Source: Fibrobacter sp.
Lineage (GTDB): Bacteria > Fibrobacterota > Chitinivibrionia > Chitinivibrionales > Chitinispirillaceae
Length of the DNA: 64,000 nt
Direction of reading: 5' to 3'
NCBI GenBank assembly: GCA_012513915.1
Contig: JAAZBG010000139.1
Coordinates: 1 to 64,000, forward strand
Shown here in pieces: positions 36,508-45,095 of the stretch (the stretch's first letter is position 1; the number at the start of each line of letters is the position of its first letter). The position numbers and the translations under genes were made by a program. The notes beneath the pieces were generated by a model that worked only from the letters and a program-made list of their open reading frames with translations, did not search any database and was not told where the DNA came from.

Positions 36508-37464
36508 TTATTCCCGCCCCGGGATGGTGATGGAATACCCGAGACTGCTTCCTGACGCATCACCGCATCCGGAGGAAATACCCAGGGGTGCAGTATCACT
36601 TCCAAGCACAACAGGAATAAGATCTGTCGGTTTGAAACGTACTTCTATATCAAACGCCAGCGGTTGCGGCGCAAAGATCTTCACAATTTCTTTAACCTGT
36701 TCGATATTTTCAGACCCCGGAAGATACTTATCGAACATCGTTTTGTCTGTCAATTCAAGAACAATATTGATTTTCCCGCTTCTGTCGTAAATTCTGTCAC
36801 CAAGCATTGATTCATTGCCAAGCTGAAAATCAGATCCGATTTTTTTCAGCGTTTCAACTTTTGCCCAGCGCTCAGCCCACTGGACGACATCAACCCTGAC
36901 ACCTTTAAAACAGTCGGTCAGAATTTCTTCAAGTCCGGCAGCATTATGTGTTACTCCCGAAAGCAACCCAGCATATGTTTTAAGATAGTCTGATTTTGAT
37001 TTTTGTGTAGTCTTTACAAAACCAGACAAGTAGCCAATTCTGTTATACAGATCAAAATTATCAGCCTGAGAAAAAGTCGGAATATTACGGTATTTTTTCC
37101 AGGCACGATAAAAGAGGCTATACATGCGGTGATCAAAAACATTTAAAAAGTCAATTAACGCGGTCGCTTCTTTAGCATGCACTGCGGCATATGCTGTAAA
37201 ATAATGAGGCAATGGGGAACTGATTCCGAGTAGTCCCATAAAGGAAAGAAATAGTTCAACACCGGAATTACCGTGACTTTTTGCATCATGAATATCACTT
37301 GCCGGAAAAGTAATACCGGTATCAGCAGAAAACCGCACATTGCCTTTTGCAATAGCTTCCTTATCACTGCCATCACAGCCAAAATACTCCTCAAGCAGCG
37401 ATACAGCCTGAAAGAACTCGAACTCATAACAACGTTCGGTTAATGCTTTTATCAGATCAGACAC
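36508..37464 (-). CDS. tssG: T6SS baseplate protein TssG
   Basis: 318 residues of the TssG (VasB/ImpH) family: EFFQAVSLLEEYFG at the start, then FPASDIHDAKSHG and ELFLSFMGLLGISSPLPHYF, the family core. It overlaps the end of tssF by 13 bases. TssF-TssG-TssE-TssK make the baseplate wedge. Confidence 0.92.
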   Translation of the reverse strand: MSDLIKALTERCYEFEFFQAVSLLEEYFGCDGSDKEAIAKGNVRFSADTGITFPASDIHDAKSHGNSGVELFLSFMGLLGISSPLPHYFTAYAAVHAKEATALIDFLNVFDHRMYSLFYRAWKKYRNIPTFSQADNFDLYNRIGYLSGFVKTTQKSKSDYLKTYAGLLSGVTHNAAGLEEILTDCFKGVRVDVVQWAERWAKVETLKKIGSDFQLGNESMLGDRIYDRSGKINIVLELTDKTMFDKYLPGSENIEQVKEIVKIFAPQPLAFDIEVRFKPTDLIPVVLGSDTAPLGISSGCGDASGSSLGYSITIPGRE

Positions 37465-39200
37465 CGTTTACCCTCAATCTGACTCCATGTCAGCACTTTC
37501 CCTGATGGTTTCAGGATCACCTTTAACTCACAAAATGAATTAATCGCCGTATAATGACTGAGGAATTTTGAGAGCACAAGCCCAAAAAGATGTACATCAC
37601 CGGTGTCCCGAAACGCCTGTTCCTCAAGGGTGATACTAAAACGAACCCCTCTGATAATACTCCCTTTATAAAGATGCTCCATCGGTTCACTTGACACATC
37701 AACAATTGCTTCAATTCTTCGTGCACGTCCCTCCTGCCCCGACCAGTTATACAACTGTAAAAATTTCCTGAGTACATCCCTGTTTGCCATACTTCCCTGC
37801 GTAGCCACAAGATGAGCCTGGAAAATCCATAACAGTTCTTCATCTTCCGGTGGCAGAAATGGCAGCGTCGGACGGGTGATATTGCTGATTTTGATAAAAT
37901 CAGGAAAATCCTTTCCCGGAGCACTTATCTGCCCCTCGACAAGGGAATCCCGGGGAACATCTCCATTGGTGCACCATGCCTCAATTACCAGACTTTCCTC
38001 ACCAATTTCTTTATTTTTCAGCTGCGCACCGCCGAGCATAAGATTCATTTCACGCGCACCGGCAGGTGTTTTTACAAAACGGGTAGAATACGTTTTGCGC
38101 TGTTTGTTACCAAGATTATTAAAGGTATAGGCAGGTTCGTAATTGTACCGTTCACCGGTGATTCTATCCACGCCAACAACCGACCGGACACTATGTACAC
38201 GCATTTCTTTACGAAATGTCGCATTTGCGACAACACGATATTCAGATTGAAGCCCGGTTTTTAGAACCGGTTCTGTATTACTAATGAATGCATTGACAAC
38301 TGGACAGCAGTTCATTCTGAACATTGAGAGAGAGAACTTTTTGTCTGCCGGCAACGATTCACCAATTGTAAAACGCAGGGTAATCGACTCAGGCGTTTCT
38401 GAAGGTTCCGGTATTTTGTCAATACCATTTATGTCAAAAAACAGGAACTTTTCTGGATAGATAAAATATTCACGCAGCAGATTATACCCCCAGAAACTTC
38501 TGCGCATTTCGGGCATCAGCGATTCTTCAGGACTAAGCCCTCCGGGTGTAATTGTACACAATGGATCAAGTTCATGCCTGACTTCACCATTATCAAACTC
38601 AAGCTCAGCGCGCTTGACATTTGTTGTAAAAGCCCTGTGAAGCATCAGCGATGTCGGCATTTCGGCGAAAAGAAAGAGACGAAGCTGCTTAAAATTATAC
38701 TTGTTCCACTGTACCGTTTTATCAAGAATGAATTTAAACGTAAAAATATCGTTATTCATGCTGTCGGTAACACGGTTAACCGATGTAAGGGTAATCGGAT
38801 TCATCATGACCGGTGCAGCAGTTGTAAACTTGCAGACAAGCGCCTGGTTCCCTATCGCCTGCGACAATACCTCGGAACGTACCGGAATCAATTTAGCTTC
38901 CTGCAATGAACCCGGCCGGGCATCAAACTGAACAATTGATAACGCCGGAACCTCAAGAAGATACTGAGGCCACAAAAGGTTGGTTAACCCTTCAGTCAAC
39001 TGAGGAAAGGTGTCATCAAGTTTTTCCCTGATTCTTCCGGCAAGAAAAGCAAATCCTTCAAACAGCCGTTCAACATAGGGATCCCGATCACCAACAGAAT
39101 CAATATTGAGATAGTTTGCCCTGTCAGGATGCGCTTTCGCAAATTCACACCCGGATTCGTACAAATACCTCAATTCATCTTCAAAATATTTTTCTATCAT
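37452..39200 (-). CDS. tssF: T6SS baseplate protein TssF
   Basis: 582 residues of the TssF (VasA/ImpG) family: YFEDELRYLYESGCEFAKAH at the start, DPYVERLFEGFAFLAGRIREK and QYLLEVPALSIVQF are classic. C-terminal ALPKFLSHYT-like LSKFLSHYTAINSF. Eleven bases separate it from tssE. Confidence 0.94.
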   Translation of the reverse strand: MIEKYFEDELRYLYESGCEFAKAHPDRANYLNIDSVGDRDPYVERLFEGFAFLAGRIREKLDDTFPQLTEGLTNLLWPQYLLEVPALSIVQFDARPGSLQEAKLIPVRSEVLSQAIGNQALVCKFTTAAPVMMNPITLTSVNRVTDSMNNDIFTFKFILDKTVQWNKYNFKQLRLFLFAEMPTSLMLHRAFTTNVKRAELEFDNGEVRHELDPLCTITPGGLSPEESLMPEMRRSFWGYNLLREYFIYPEKFLFFDINGIDKIPEPSETPESITLRFTIGESLPADKKFSLSMFRMNCCPVVNAFISNTEPVLKTGLQSEYRVVANATFRKEMRVHSVRSVVGVDRITGERYNYEPAYTFNNLGNKQRKTYSTRFVKTPAGAREMNLMLGGAQLKNKEIGEESLVIEAWCTNGDVPRDSLVEGQISAPGKDFPDFIKISNITRPTLPFLPPEDEELLWIFQAHLVATQGSMANRDVLRKFLQLYNWSGQEGRARRIEAIVDVSSEPMEHLYKGSIIRGVRFSITLEEQAFRDTGDVHLFGLVLSKFLSHYTAINSFCELKVILKPSGKVLTWSQIEGKRCLI

Positions 39201-39210
39201 GTATCATTCA

Positions 39211-39630
39211 CTACTGTGGTTTTTTCCACGGAATTATTGTTGACGGCTCATGGGTTGAAAACGTTGTCTGAAATTTGACCTGCCCGCCACTTTTTAGTTC
39301 TGCTGACAAAATGAATACTAATTGCGATCCCTTGATTTCAGAATCCCTTGGTACAACCTTGACATTTTTTAATCGCGGTTCATACTTTTCCACCGATGTC
39401 CTGATAGCCTGCTGAAGCTCATCAAGACCATCAGGCATGCGGCGATATAATTCTGAAATGTCAGGTAGGCCATAGTCCGGCAGATGTGACAGACAACCGC
39501 TGCGGGTATTAAATAAACGACTCAGGTGATCAATAATGGAAACCATCGGCCTGCGCGATTCAGGAACACTATCAATCGGTGTTCCATCAAGAAACGCACC
39601 TGTCAGACTTTCAAACAATCCCTGTTTCAT
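39211..39630 (-). CDS. tssE: T6SS baseplate protein TssE (gp25-like)
   Basis: 139 residues with the GPW/gp25 fold: LSRLFNTRSGCLSHLPDYGL and PDGLDELQQAIRTSVEKYEPRL are diagnostic. It starts the tssE-F-G-H unit downstream of the tssC terminator; I could not assign its promoter in 39631-39780. Confidence 0.92.
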   Translation of the reverse strand: MKQGLFESLTGAFLDGTPIDSVPESRRPMVSIIDHLSRLFNTRSGCLSHLPDYGLPDISELYRRMPDGLDELQQAIRTSVEKYEPRLKNVKVVPRDSEIKGSQLVFILSAELKSGGQVKFQTTFSTHEPSTIIPWKKPQ

Positions 39631-39783
39631 AGAAACAACCCGATCCGGTAAAACAAACTACGTAAAAGAGATTACCATTAACCACAAATCACGGCATAAC
39701 CGGAAACCCCATAACACACGTGCACACAGAGATCTTACATTATCCAGATCCCGGTATTATTGTGGTAAATCCTATTTCAGGAT

Positions 39784-39815
39784 AAAAGCAGCTCTTCGCA
39801 TTTGCAAAGAGCTGC
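39784..39815 (-). terminator. Terminator after tssC
   Basis: GCAGCTCTT (39788-39796) pairs with AAGAGCTGC (39807-39815), followed on the minus strand by TTTTATC. It separates tssA-B-C from tssE-F-G-H. Confidence 0.8.
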
Positions 39816-39901
39816 CTGTTTTATTAAATACGCATAAATCAACGTATCCGTAACGCATGCGCTTACGCACACTGCATTACAAAACAGATACTTCAGGGTA
39901 T

Positions 39902-41416
39902 TTATTTACCTTTGGGCATCTGTGATACAAGCGACAGATTGATATCAATACCTTCAATCTGGAAGTGCGGCATTACCGCAAGCGAAACACTGAAAAAACC
40001 GGGATTGTCCGGAATTTCACGTACTTCAACCTGAGCTGCCTTGAGAGGACGTGATGCAATGAGATCCGGACCAGGATTCGGCATCTCGGTAACCAGTCCT
40101 TTTATCCATTTATTAAGTTCGTCCTGAAGCACTTCCTTACTCTTTGTTGTGCCGATATTCTCACGCTGAATAACTTTCAGGTAATGAGCAATACGTGACA
40201 CAAGGAGAATATATGGAAGACGTGAGTTCACTCTCATGTTTGCAGTTACCGTAGGATCATCATATTCCTGAGGTTTCTGCGATGAGTTTGCAGAGAAGAA
40301 ACACGCATAGTTACGGTTCTTATAGAACGATAATGGAATGAACCCTTCATTTGCAAATTCAAATTCACGTGTTTCAGGAATAAGAATTTCTGTCGGGATT
40401 TTGACCTGTGTGCCTTTTCCGACATCAAAAAAGTGTACTGGCAAATCCTCAACCTTGCCACCTGATTCCGGACCGCGCACCTGTACACACCATCCGTTGT
40501 CAACGAAGGAACGAACCATGTTTGACGCAAACGCAAATGACGCATTACCCCAGAGATACTTCTCATGATCTTTACCGGTAATATTTTCCGTATAGTTGAA
40601 ATCTTTCACAGGAATTGTATCAGGACCATATGGAAGACGCAATGCAAAACGGGGAAGTGTCAATCCGACATAACGGGAATCCTCCGTCTGACGAAATGAA
40701 TTCCAGCGCATAAACTCAGAGCGATCCATATAGGTATGAAGATCATCAATTTTTGGCAGATCGTGAATGTCATCCTTGCCGAAAAATTTTGGATTTGCAG
40801 AACCAATAAACGGACAATGACATGCAGCTGCTACTTTTGAAAGATTCTGAAGCAGACCGATATCCTCAGGACCTGCGTTAAAATCAAAATTCGAAATCAT
40901 AGCACCATAAGGTTCGCCACCCGGAGTGTCATATTCATCAGTGTAGATCTGCTTGTAAAGACCAGACTGAATAAGTTCTGCTGAATCCTCAAAATCCTCG
41001 ATAATATCATTTTTACTGATATCAAAAAGATCAATCTTGACATTTTTTTTGAAATCTGTTTTATCCACAAGAAATTTCAGTGATCTCCATGATGATTCCA
41101 TTTTCTGGAAATCCGGGTGATGCATAATTTCGTCAAGCTGCATTGATATTCTTTTGTCGATATCTGCAACGATACTGTCAACAACATTCTTATCTATTTT
41201 GTCAACAGATACACCACTCTGAATCACACTTTCAAGAAAAAAGGAAAGTGCAGCACCAATACGTTCGTTTGACTTACTGTCTGCAAGAGTCTTTGCATCA
41301 GCAAACGCCATAACATCTACGGGCTGCTGTGGAACGGTAAGATCCATTGCCTCGTATATATAATCAAGTCCATGCTCAGCGGCCGGTGCGCCGCCTTCTT
41401 TTAATTCTTCTGCCAT
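39902..41416 (-). CDS. tssC: T6SS sheath protein TssC (VipB)
   Basis: 504 residues from ATG 41416, which follows AAGGAG at 6 bases; a longer in-frame start would add nine residues across that site. Family core: DEIMHHPDFQKMESSWRSLKFLVD, AMISNFDFNAGPEDIGLL, FGKDDIHDLPKID, and the C-terminal PGFFSVSLAVMPHFQIEGID. It forms the contractile sheath with TssB. Confidence 0.96.
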   Translation of the reverse strand: MAEELKEGGAPAAEHGLDYIYEAMDLTVPQQPVDVMAFADAKTLADSKSNERIGAALSFFLESVIQSGVSVDKIDKNVVDSIVADIDKRISMQLDEIMHHPDFQKMESSWRSLKFLVDKTDFKKNVKIDLFDISKNDIIEDFEDSAELIQSGLYKQIYTDEYDTPGGEPYGAMISNFDFNAGPEDIGLLQNLSKVAAACHCPFIGSANPKFFGKDDIHDLPKIDDLHTYMDRSEFMRWNSFRQTEDSRYVGLTLPRFALRLPYGPDTIPVKDFNYTENITGKDHEKYLWGNASFAFASNMVRSFVDNGWCVQVRGPESGGKVEDLPVHFFDVGKGTQVKIPTEILIPETREFEFANEGFIPLSFYKNRNYACFFSANSSQKPQEYDDPTVTANMRVNSRLPYILLVSRIAHYLKVIQRENIGTTKSKEVLQDELNKWIKGLVTEMPNPGPDLIASRPLKAAQVEVREIPDNPGFFSVSLAVMPHFQIEGIDINLSLVSQMPKGK

Positions 41417-41549
41417 GAATAACTCCTTCTTGACGCAGAACACAGTTATTTTTCAGTTATACTATGATAGTGATCATTAATCACTACCGCCTGACATTGT
41501 TCTCAGGAATTGCTCCTGGAAACAACGCCGGAAATAGTCCCGGTCAAAC

Positions 41550-42068
41550 TTATGCTTTTGGTTCTTCCGCTGTTTTGTCGGGTACAATTGCTTTGAGCTG
41601 ATCAAGCAAAGCCTGTGACGCCGCACCATCTTTAAGTACTTCCTCAAGACGCTTACGAAATTCACGATTATCAAGTAGATTTGATTTGAGATCCTTCACA
41701 AGATTTCTTGCAGCAAGCAGCCTGCTGATAGATGGAATATTTTTTGCCACATTTTCAGGGCTGAATGATTTCAAATTCTTGATTTTGAGGTTTACAGGAA
41801 GCGCCTTATCCGGCTGACCGGACAACTTGTCATCAACAACATAGTTCAGGTTCAAATCCATAGATTCCATCACCTGATCAAGATTGTTTTTGTTAAGACT
41901 GATCTTCTCGCGGTCAGCAATTCTCTGATCACTCTTTTTACCTGAAAAATCACCCATAACAGCGAGTTTTAGCGGTAATTCAACCTTTTTCTGTGCATTA
42001 CCCTTATCTACTGCCAGTTGAAGATTTATTCGGGCTTTTGGTATTTCGTTCTGATAACTTCCAGCCAT
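41550..42068 (-). CDS. tssB: T6SS sheath protein TssB (VipA)
   Basis: 172 residues. KARINLQLAVDKGNAQKKVE and LPLKLAVMGDFSGKK at the start are standard, as is KIKNLKSFSPENVAKNIPSI. A 133-base gap follows before tssC, and 33 bases precede it after tssA. Confidence 0.95.
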   Translation of the reverse strand: MAGSYQNEIPKARINLQLAVDKGNAQKKVELPLKLAVMGDFSGKKSDQRIADREKISLNKNNLDQVMESMDLNLNYVVDDKLSGQPDKALPVNLKIKNLKSFSPENVAKNIPSISRLLAARNLVKDLKSNLLDNREFRKRLEEVLKDGAASQALLDQLKAIVPDKTAEEPKA

Positions 42069-42101
42069 AAGAACCCACCTTTCTATTGATGAGGTTTATT
42101 G

Positions 42102-43715
42102 TTAATTAGAAAATGCTATTTTCGGATCTGCAAATGATAACCGTTTCATTGCGGCATCGCGTTTCTCAATAATCCTGTTGAGATTAACCGCTGAATCTTT
42201 CTCTGTATCTTTATCCTTACCGGATGTTAAGAGCATAGTGTAGGCACGGACAAGGTAATTCAGTGCTTCTGCTGCCAGTGATGGTTCCCAGTTCACCAGA
42301 TTATTTCTATCAATAATTTCAACAAGGTTCTCTAATATATAAATTGCAATATCCGGACGCTTGGAAGAAATCATTATTGACGCAATAACGACCCTTCTGC
42401 GGAAGTTATCCCGCTCACTTCCGGACTCATTGATTTTTGACATAAGTAAATCAACTGCATCATCAACCTTATTCCCTGATGCCAAATCATTTGCAGCCCG
42501 TCTGTCAGCTTCTACGACATCATTAACATTCCCGCCACCCCCGCCTTTACCGGATGACAGCATCGCAGCAACATCTGAGTTAATCCAGTCAAGTGTCGCC
42601 GGATCACAAAAAGGTGTTCCATCACTATATGCAAGTGTACAAATTTTAGGAACACGCTTAACAAAAATCGCTGTTTCAAGCAGAATCGCATTGCGAACAG
42701 CATCATAGGATGGTCCCAGCTGTTTTGCCGCAGTGGCTGCTATTCTTTGTAAATCAAGCCAGTACAGCGTAACACCGGAACTAAATGCTTTTTCTACAGT
42801 TTCAAAAGCGACCTTAAAATCTCCCTTGCCAAGCAAACCCTGCAAAAAATTTCTTCGTTCCTCTGGAAGAGGATCAAGTCGTGTAAGATTTCCCTCTGTT
42901 ACAACAGGTGCATTCTCGATTGAATCCCAGCGGACGGAACGCATTAACCGGTAACCGGCAGGTTTCAAGGGTTCTTTTTCAATAAGAAAGATTGCCGCTT
43001 TTCTGACAAGCTCAAGGGCATCTTTGACATTTTCCATTGGTCCCGCAGACGCAGATACACCCGCTCCAGCAGATCCACCTGCAGAAGATGTTGCCACCGG
43101 TGCAGCCTGAGACGACGGCGTACTCTGCGTTTGTGGCCCGGTTGTTTGCTGTTGTACCGGAGGTGGTGGCGGTGCCTCCTTTTTAGGCTCTGTTGCTTTC
43201 ACCCATTTCTGCGCTGCCTGATATAAACGAGCTGGAAATGGAGACCCGTTTGGAAACTCAACATCAAGTTTCACCTTAAGTTTTCCAAGACAGTCAACAA
43301 GCCGTTTGTAACTTTCATGCGCATCCGGTGATGCAACCGATTTGTCTATCAGATCAAGAAACCTGTCCTCACCAAGCCATCCAAATGCAAGCTGTTTTGC
43401 ACGTGGCCGCTGAGGGAAAATAGCATTGTAATCTTTTTCAACAAGCTGCCCGAGTGCATCAAAACAATCACAGAACGAGTCCCACTCGTTCTTTCGCATA
43501 TAGCACATACTAAGAAAAAGAAACAGTCGGATATCTTTCGATTTTTCGGACAGCAACTCCAGTGACTTTTGCTCAATAAGCTCGTAATCAAGTCCGCCAA
43601 GTTTTAGAATCTCCGCCTTGATTAATTCAAACCCCGGATCATAATTGATGTCCTCACCAAATGACGTACCGCCATTAAAAAGCGTTACCAGTGCTGAAAG
43701 GTGCTCGGAAGAAAT
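42102..43715 (-). CDS. tssA: T6SS cap/baseplate-associated protein TssA, probable AUU start
   Basis: 537 residues if read from ATT 43715. The ImpA_N core is upstream of any ordinary start: GTSFGEDINYDPGFELIKAE and LLSEKSKDIRLFLFLSMCYM. The frame back to its stop at 43785 has no ATG, GTG or TTG until TTG 43556, which lies inside the conserved domain and has no ribosome site. AAAAGGAG sits 7 bases before ATT 43715, so an AUU start is the best reading. A Pro/Gln/Ser/Ala linker lies in the middle (QQQTTGPQTQSTPSSQAAP), then the C-terminal domain (LYWLDLQRIAATAAKQLG). TssA primes and caps sheath assembly. Confidence 0.88.
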   Translation of the reverse strand: MSSEHLSALVTLFNGGTSFGEDINYDPGFELIKAEILKLGGLDYELIEQKSLELLSEKSKDIRLFLFLSMCYMRKNEWDSFCDCFDALGQLVEKDYNAIFPQRPRAKQLAFGWLGEDRFLDLIDKSVASPDAHESYKRLVDCLGKLKVKLDVEFPNGSPFPARLYQAAQKWVKATEPKKEAPPPPPVQQQTTGPQTQSTPSSQAAPVATSSAGGSAGAGVSASAGPMENVKDALELVRKAAIFLIEKEPLKPAGYRLMRSVRWDSIENAPVVTEGNLTRLDPLPEERRNFLQGLLGKGDFKVAFETVEKAFSSGVTLYWLDLQRIAATAAKQLGPSYDAVRNAILLETAIFVKRVPKICTLAYSDGTPFCDPATLDWINSDVAAMLSSGKGGGGGNVNDVVEADRRAANDLASGNKVDDAVDLLMSKINESGSERDNFRRRVVIASIMISSKRPDIAIYILENLVEIIDRNNLVNWEPSLAAEALNYLVRAYTMLLTSGKDKDTEKDSAVNLNRIIEKRDAAMKRLSFADPKIAFSN

Positions 43716-43842
43716 AAAGCGACTCCTTTTAAGTGTTCTTAAGCGAATTATTGTATCAACAGAAAATGATCCTATAAACCGTAGTTACCTACAGATTTAT
43801 AAAAGCCAATATTCCACTAACCAATTCGGATGATACTTTATA

Positions 43843-43872
43843 TATATAATTTTTGAGATTATAACAGGTCAA
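43843..43872 (-). promoter_or_regulatory. Sigma-70-type promoter of tssA-B-C
   Basis: Minus strand TTGACC (43867-43872), 18-base spacer, TATATA (43843-43848), ~130 bases before the proposed start. Confidence 0.5.
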
Positions 43873-43923
43873 ACAAAAAATCACATTATTTTGGTTTATT
43901 TTCTTATCAAAACCGTTAGAAAA

Positions 43924-43963
43924 AGTAAAAAAAGGCGATTCCCTGTTTATACAAAGAACCGCC
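43924..43963 (-). terminator. Terminator of hcp
   Basis: GGCGATTC (43934-43941) pairs, with one mismatch, with GAACCGCC (about 43956-43963), and the minus strand continues as a T tract. It isolates hcp from tssA. Confidence 0.8.
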
Positions 43964-43996
43964 TTGTTATGTAACATACTATCTCAAAGGATCTGA

Positions 43997-44479
43997 TTAA
44001 CGACCAGCATTCCATGAATCTGTATGAATGAGACCACCATCAGTATATTCCCATGTAATTTCAGCATAACGGAAGCTTACTTTTTCCATATGAACATACT
44101 TTTCAAACTCTTTAGCCTTTACATTGTACATAAGAGGCTCAACTGCGGACACTTTTACATCCTTGAGCTGATGAGTAAAATAAAGAACCTCATCACCCTT
44201 TTCGTCAATTCTATACCAGTCAAGCTTCAGTGACGGGAACGATTCGCCATTACATACTGCTTTGTAAAGAAGTGGTGATGACTGATCAAACGCCTTTACA
44301 ATCTGAAAAGCTTCGTGTTTTCTAACGCCTGTAAGAGCCCCTGTATCAGGATCTGTTGGCATACGAACTTCATGATGAAATTCGATTACTTCAATACTAC
44401 CTTCACGACCTGCAACAACTGATCCGCCAGTGATTTTTCCACCTTGACCTTCAAGCCACATATATGCTGGAATTGGCAT
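43997..44479 (-). CDS. hcp: T6SS tube protein Hcp (TssD)
   Basis: 160 residues, the usual length. MPIPAYMWLEGQGGKITGGS, then EFHHEVRMPTDPDTGALTG and KHEAFQIVKAFDQSSPLLYK are family signatures. AAAGGAG precedes the ATG. It is monocistronic: own sigma-54-type promoter and own terminator, as expected for the most abundant secreted component. Confidence 0.96.
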   Translation of the reverse strand: MPIPAYMWLEGQGGKITGGSVVAGREGSIEVIEFHHEVRMPTDPDTGALTGVRKHEAFQIVKAFDQSSPLLYKAVCNGESFPSLKLDWYRIDEKGDEVLYFTHQLKDVKVSAVEPLMYNVKAKEFEKYVHMEKVSFRYAEITWEYTDGGLIHTDSWNAGR

Positions 44480-45095
44480 AGCAATACTCCTTTAATGAAA
44501 CGATTTGTACGTTGCACACATGCTATGTGTGATTATTTTTTTCCCAAACGACTTGCCATCACGTTCAAAACTGCGGAGTCACAAACCACCTCTCTCGCTT
44601 CAAAGAACTGCCTTGTCTACTCACTCCAGCTTTTTATTTGCTGACCATTAACACAAAAGCAACTTCTGTGCCAATGTATACGACTAAACGATTACAATCA
44701 AACCGGATAGTACAACCACGCTATCTTTGTTTACATCTACGACTTTAATATCCGTAATATCAAATTGGTACAAATAAAAATCTACAAGACTGACTATTTG
44801 AATGATAATCACATTCCGGTTATAATAATCATAAAAAAACACGATCCTCCATTTTGCAATTCAAAGTTCAATCCGGAATTCCTAATTTTAAAAACTGGAA
44901 ATTCTCAAAATGGGAAAAAAAATCCTATAAACGAAACCAATTCACGACACTCCTTTCGTTATTCTGATTTATGATAATTCGACAATCGTATATGGATAGT
45001 ATTATTTTCCAGATTATAGCGATATTTGAAATTTGTAACGGCTTTCTTTCAGCTGCCTAATCAAACCTATAAACAAGACGTGGCACTATTATACT
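44480..45095. other. Divergent regulatory region hcp / FHA-SLT
   Basis: 616 bases with no supported gene. It contains the hcp sigma-54 element and a ~170-nt hcp leader. I found no convincing enhancer-binding-protein site or promoter for the plus-strand gene. Confidence 0.5.
44658..44673 (-). promoter_or_regulatory. Sigma-54 (RpoN) promoter upstream of hcp
   Basis: Minus strand TGGCAC (44668-44673), 5 bases, TTGCT (44658-44662): a full match to the -24/-12 consensus TGGCAC-N5-TTGCW. It points to hcp and lies 180 bases before its start. Confidence 0.75.
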
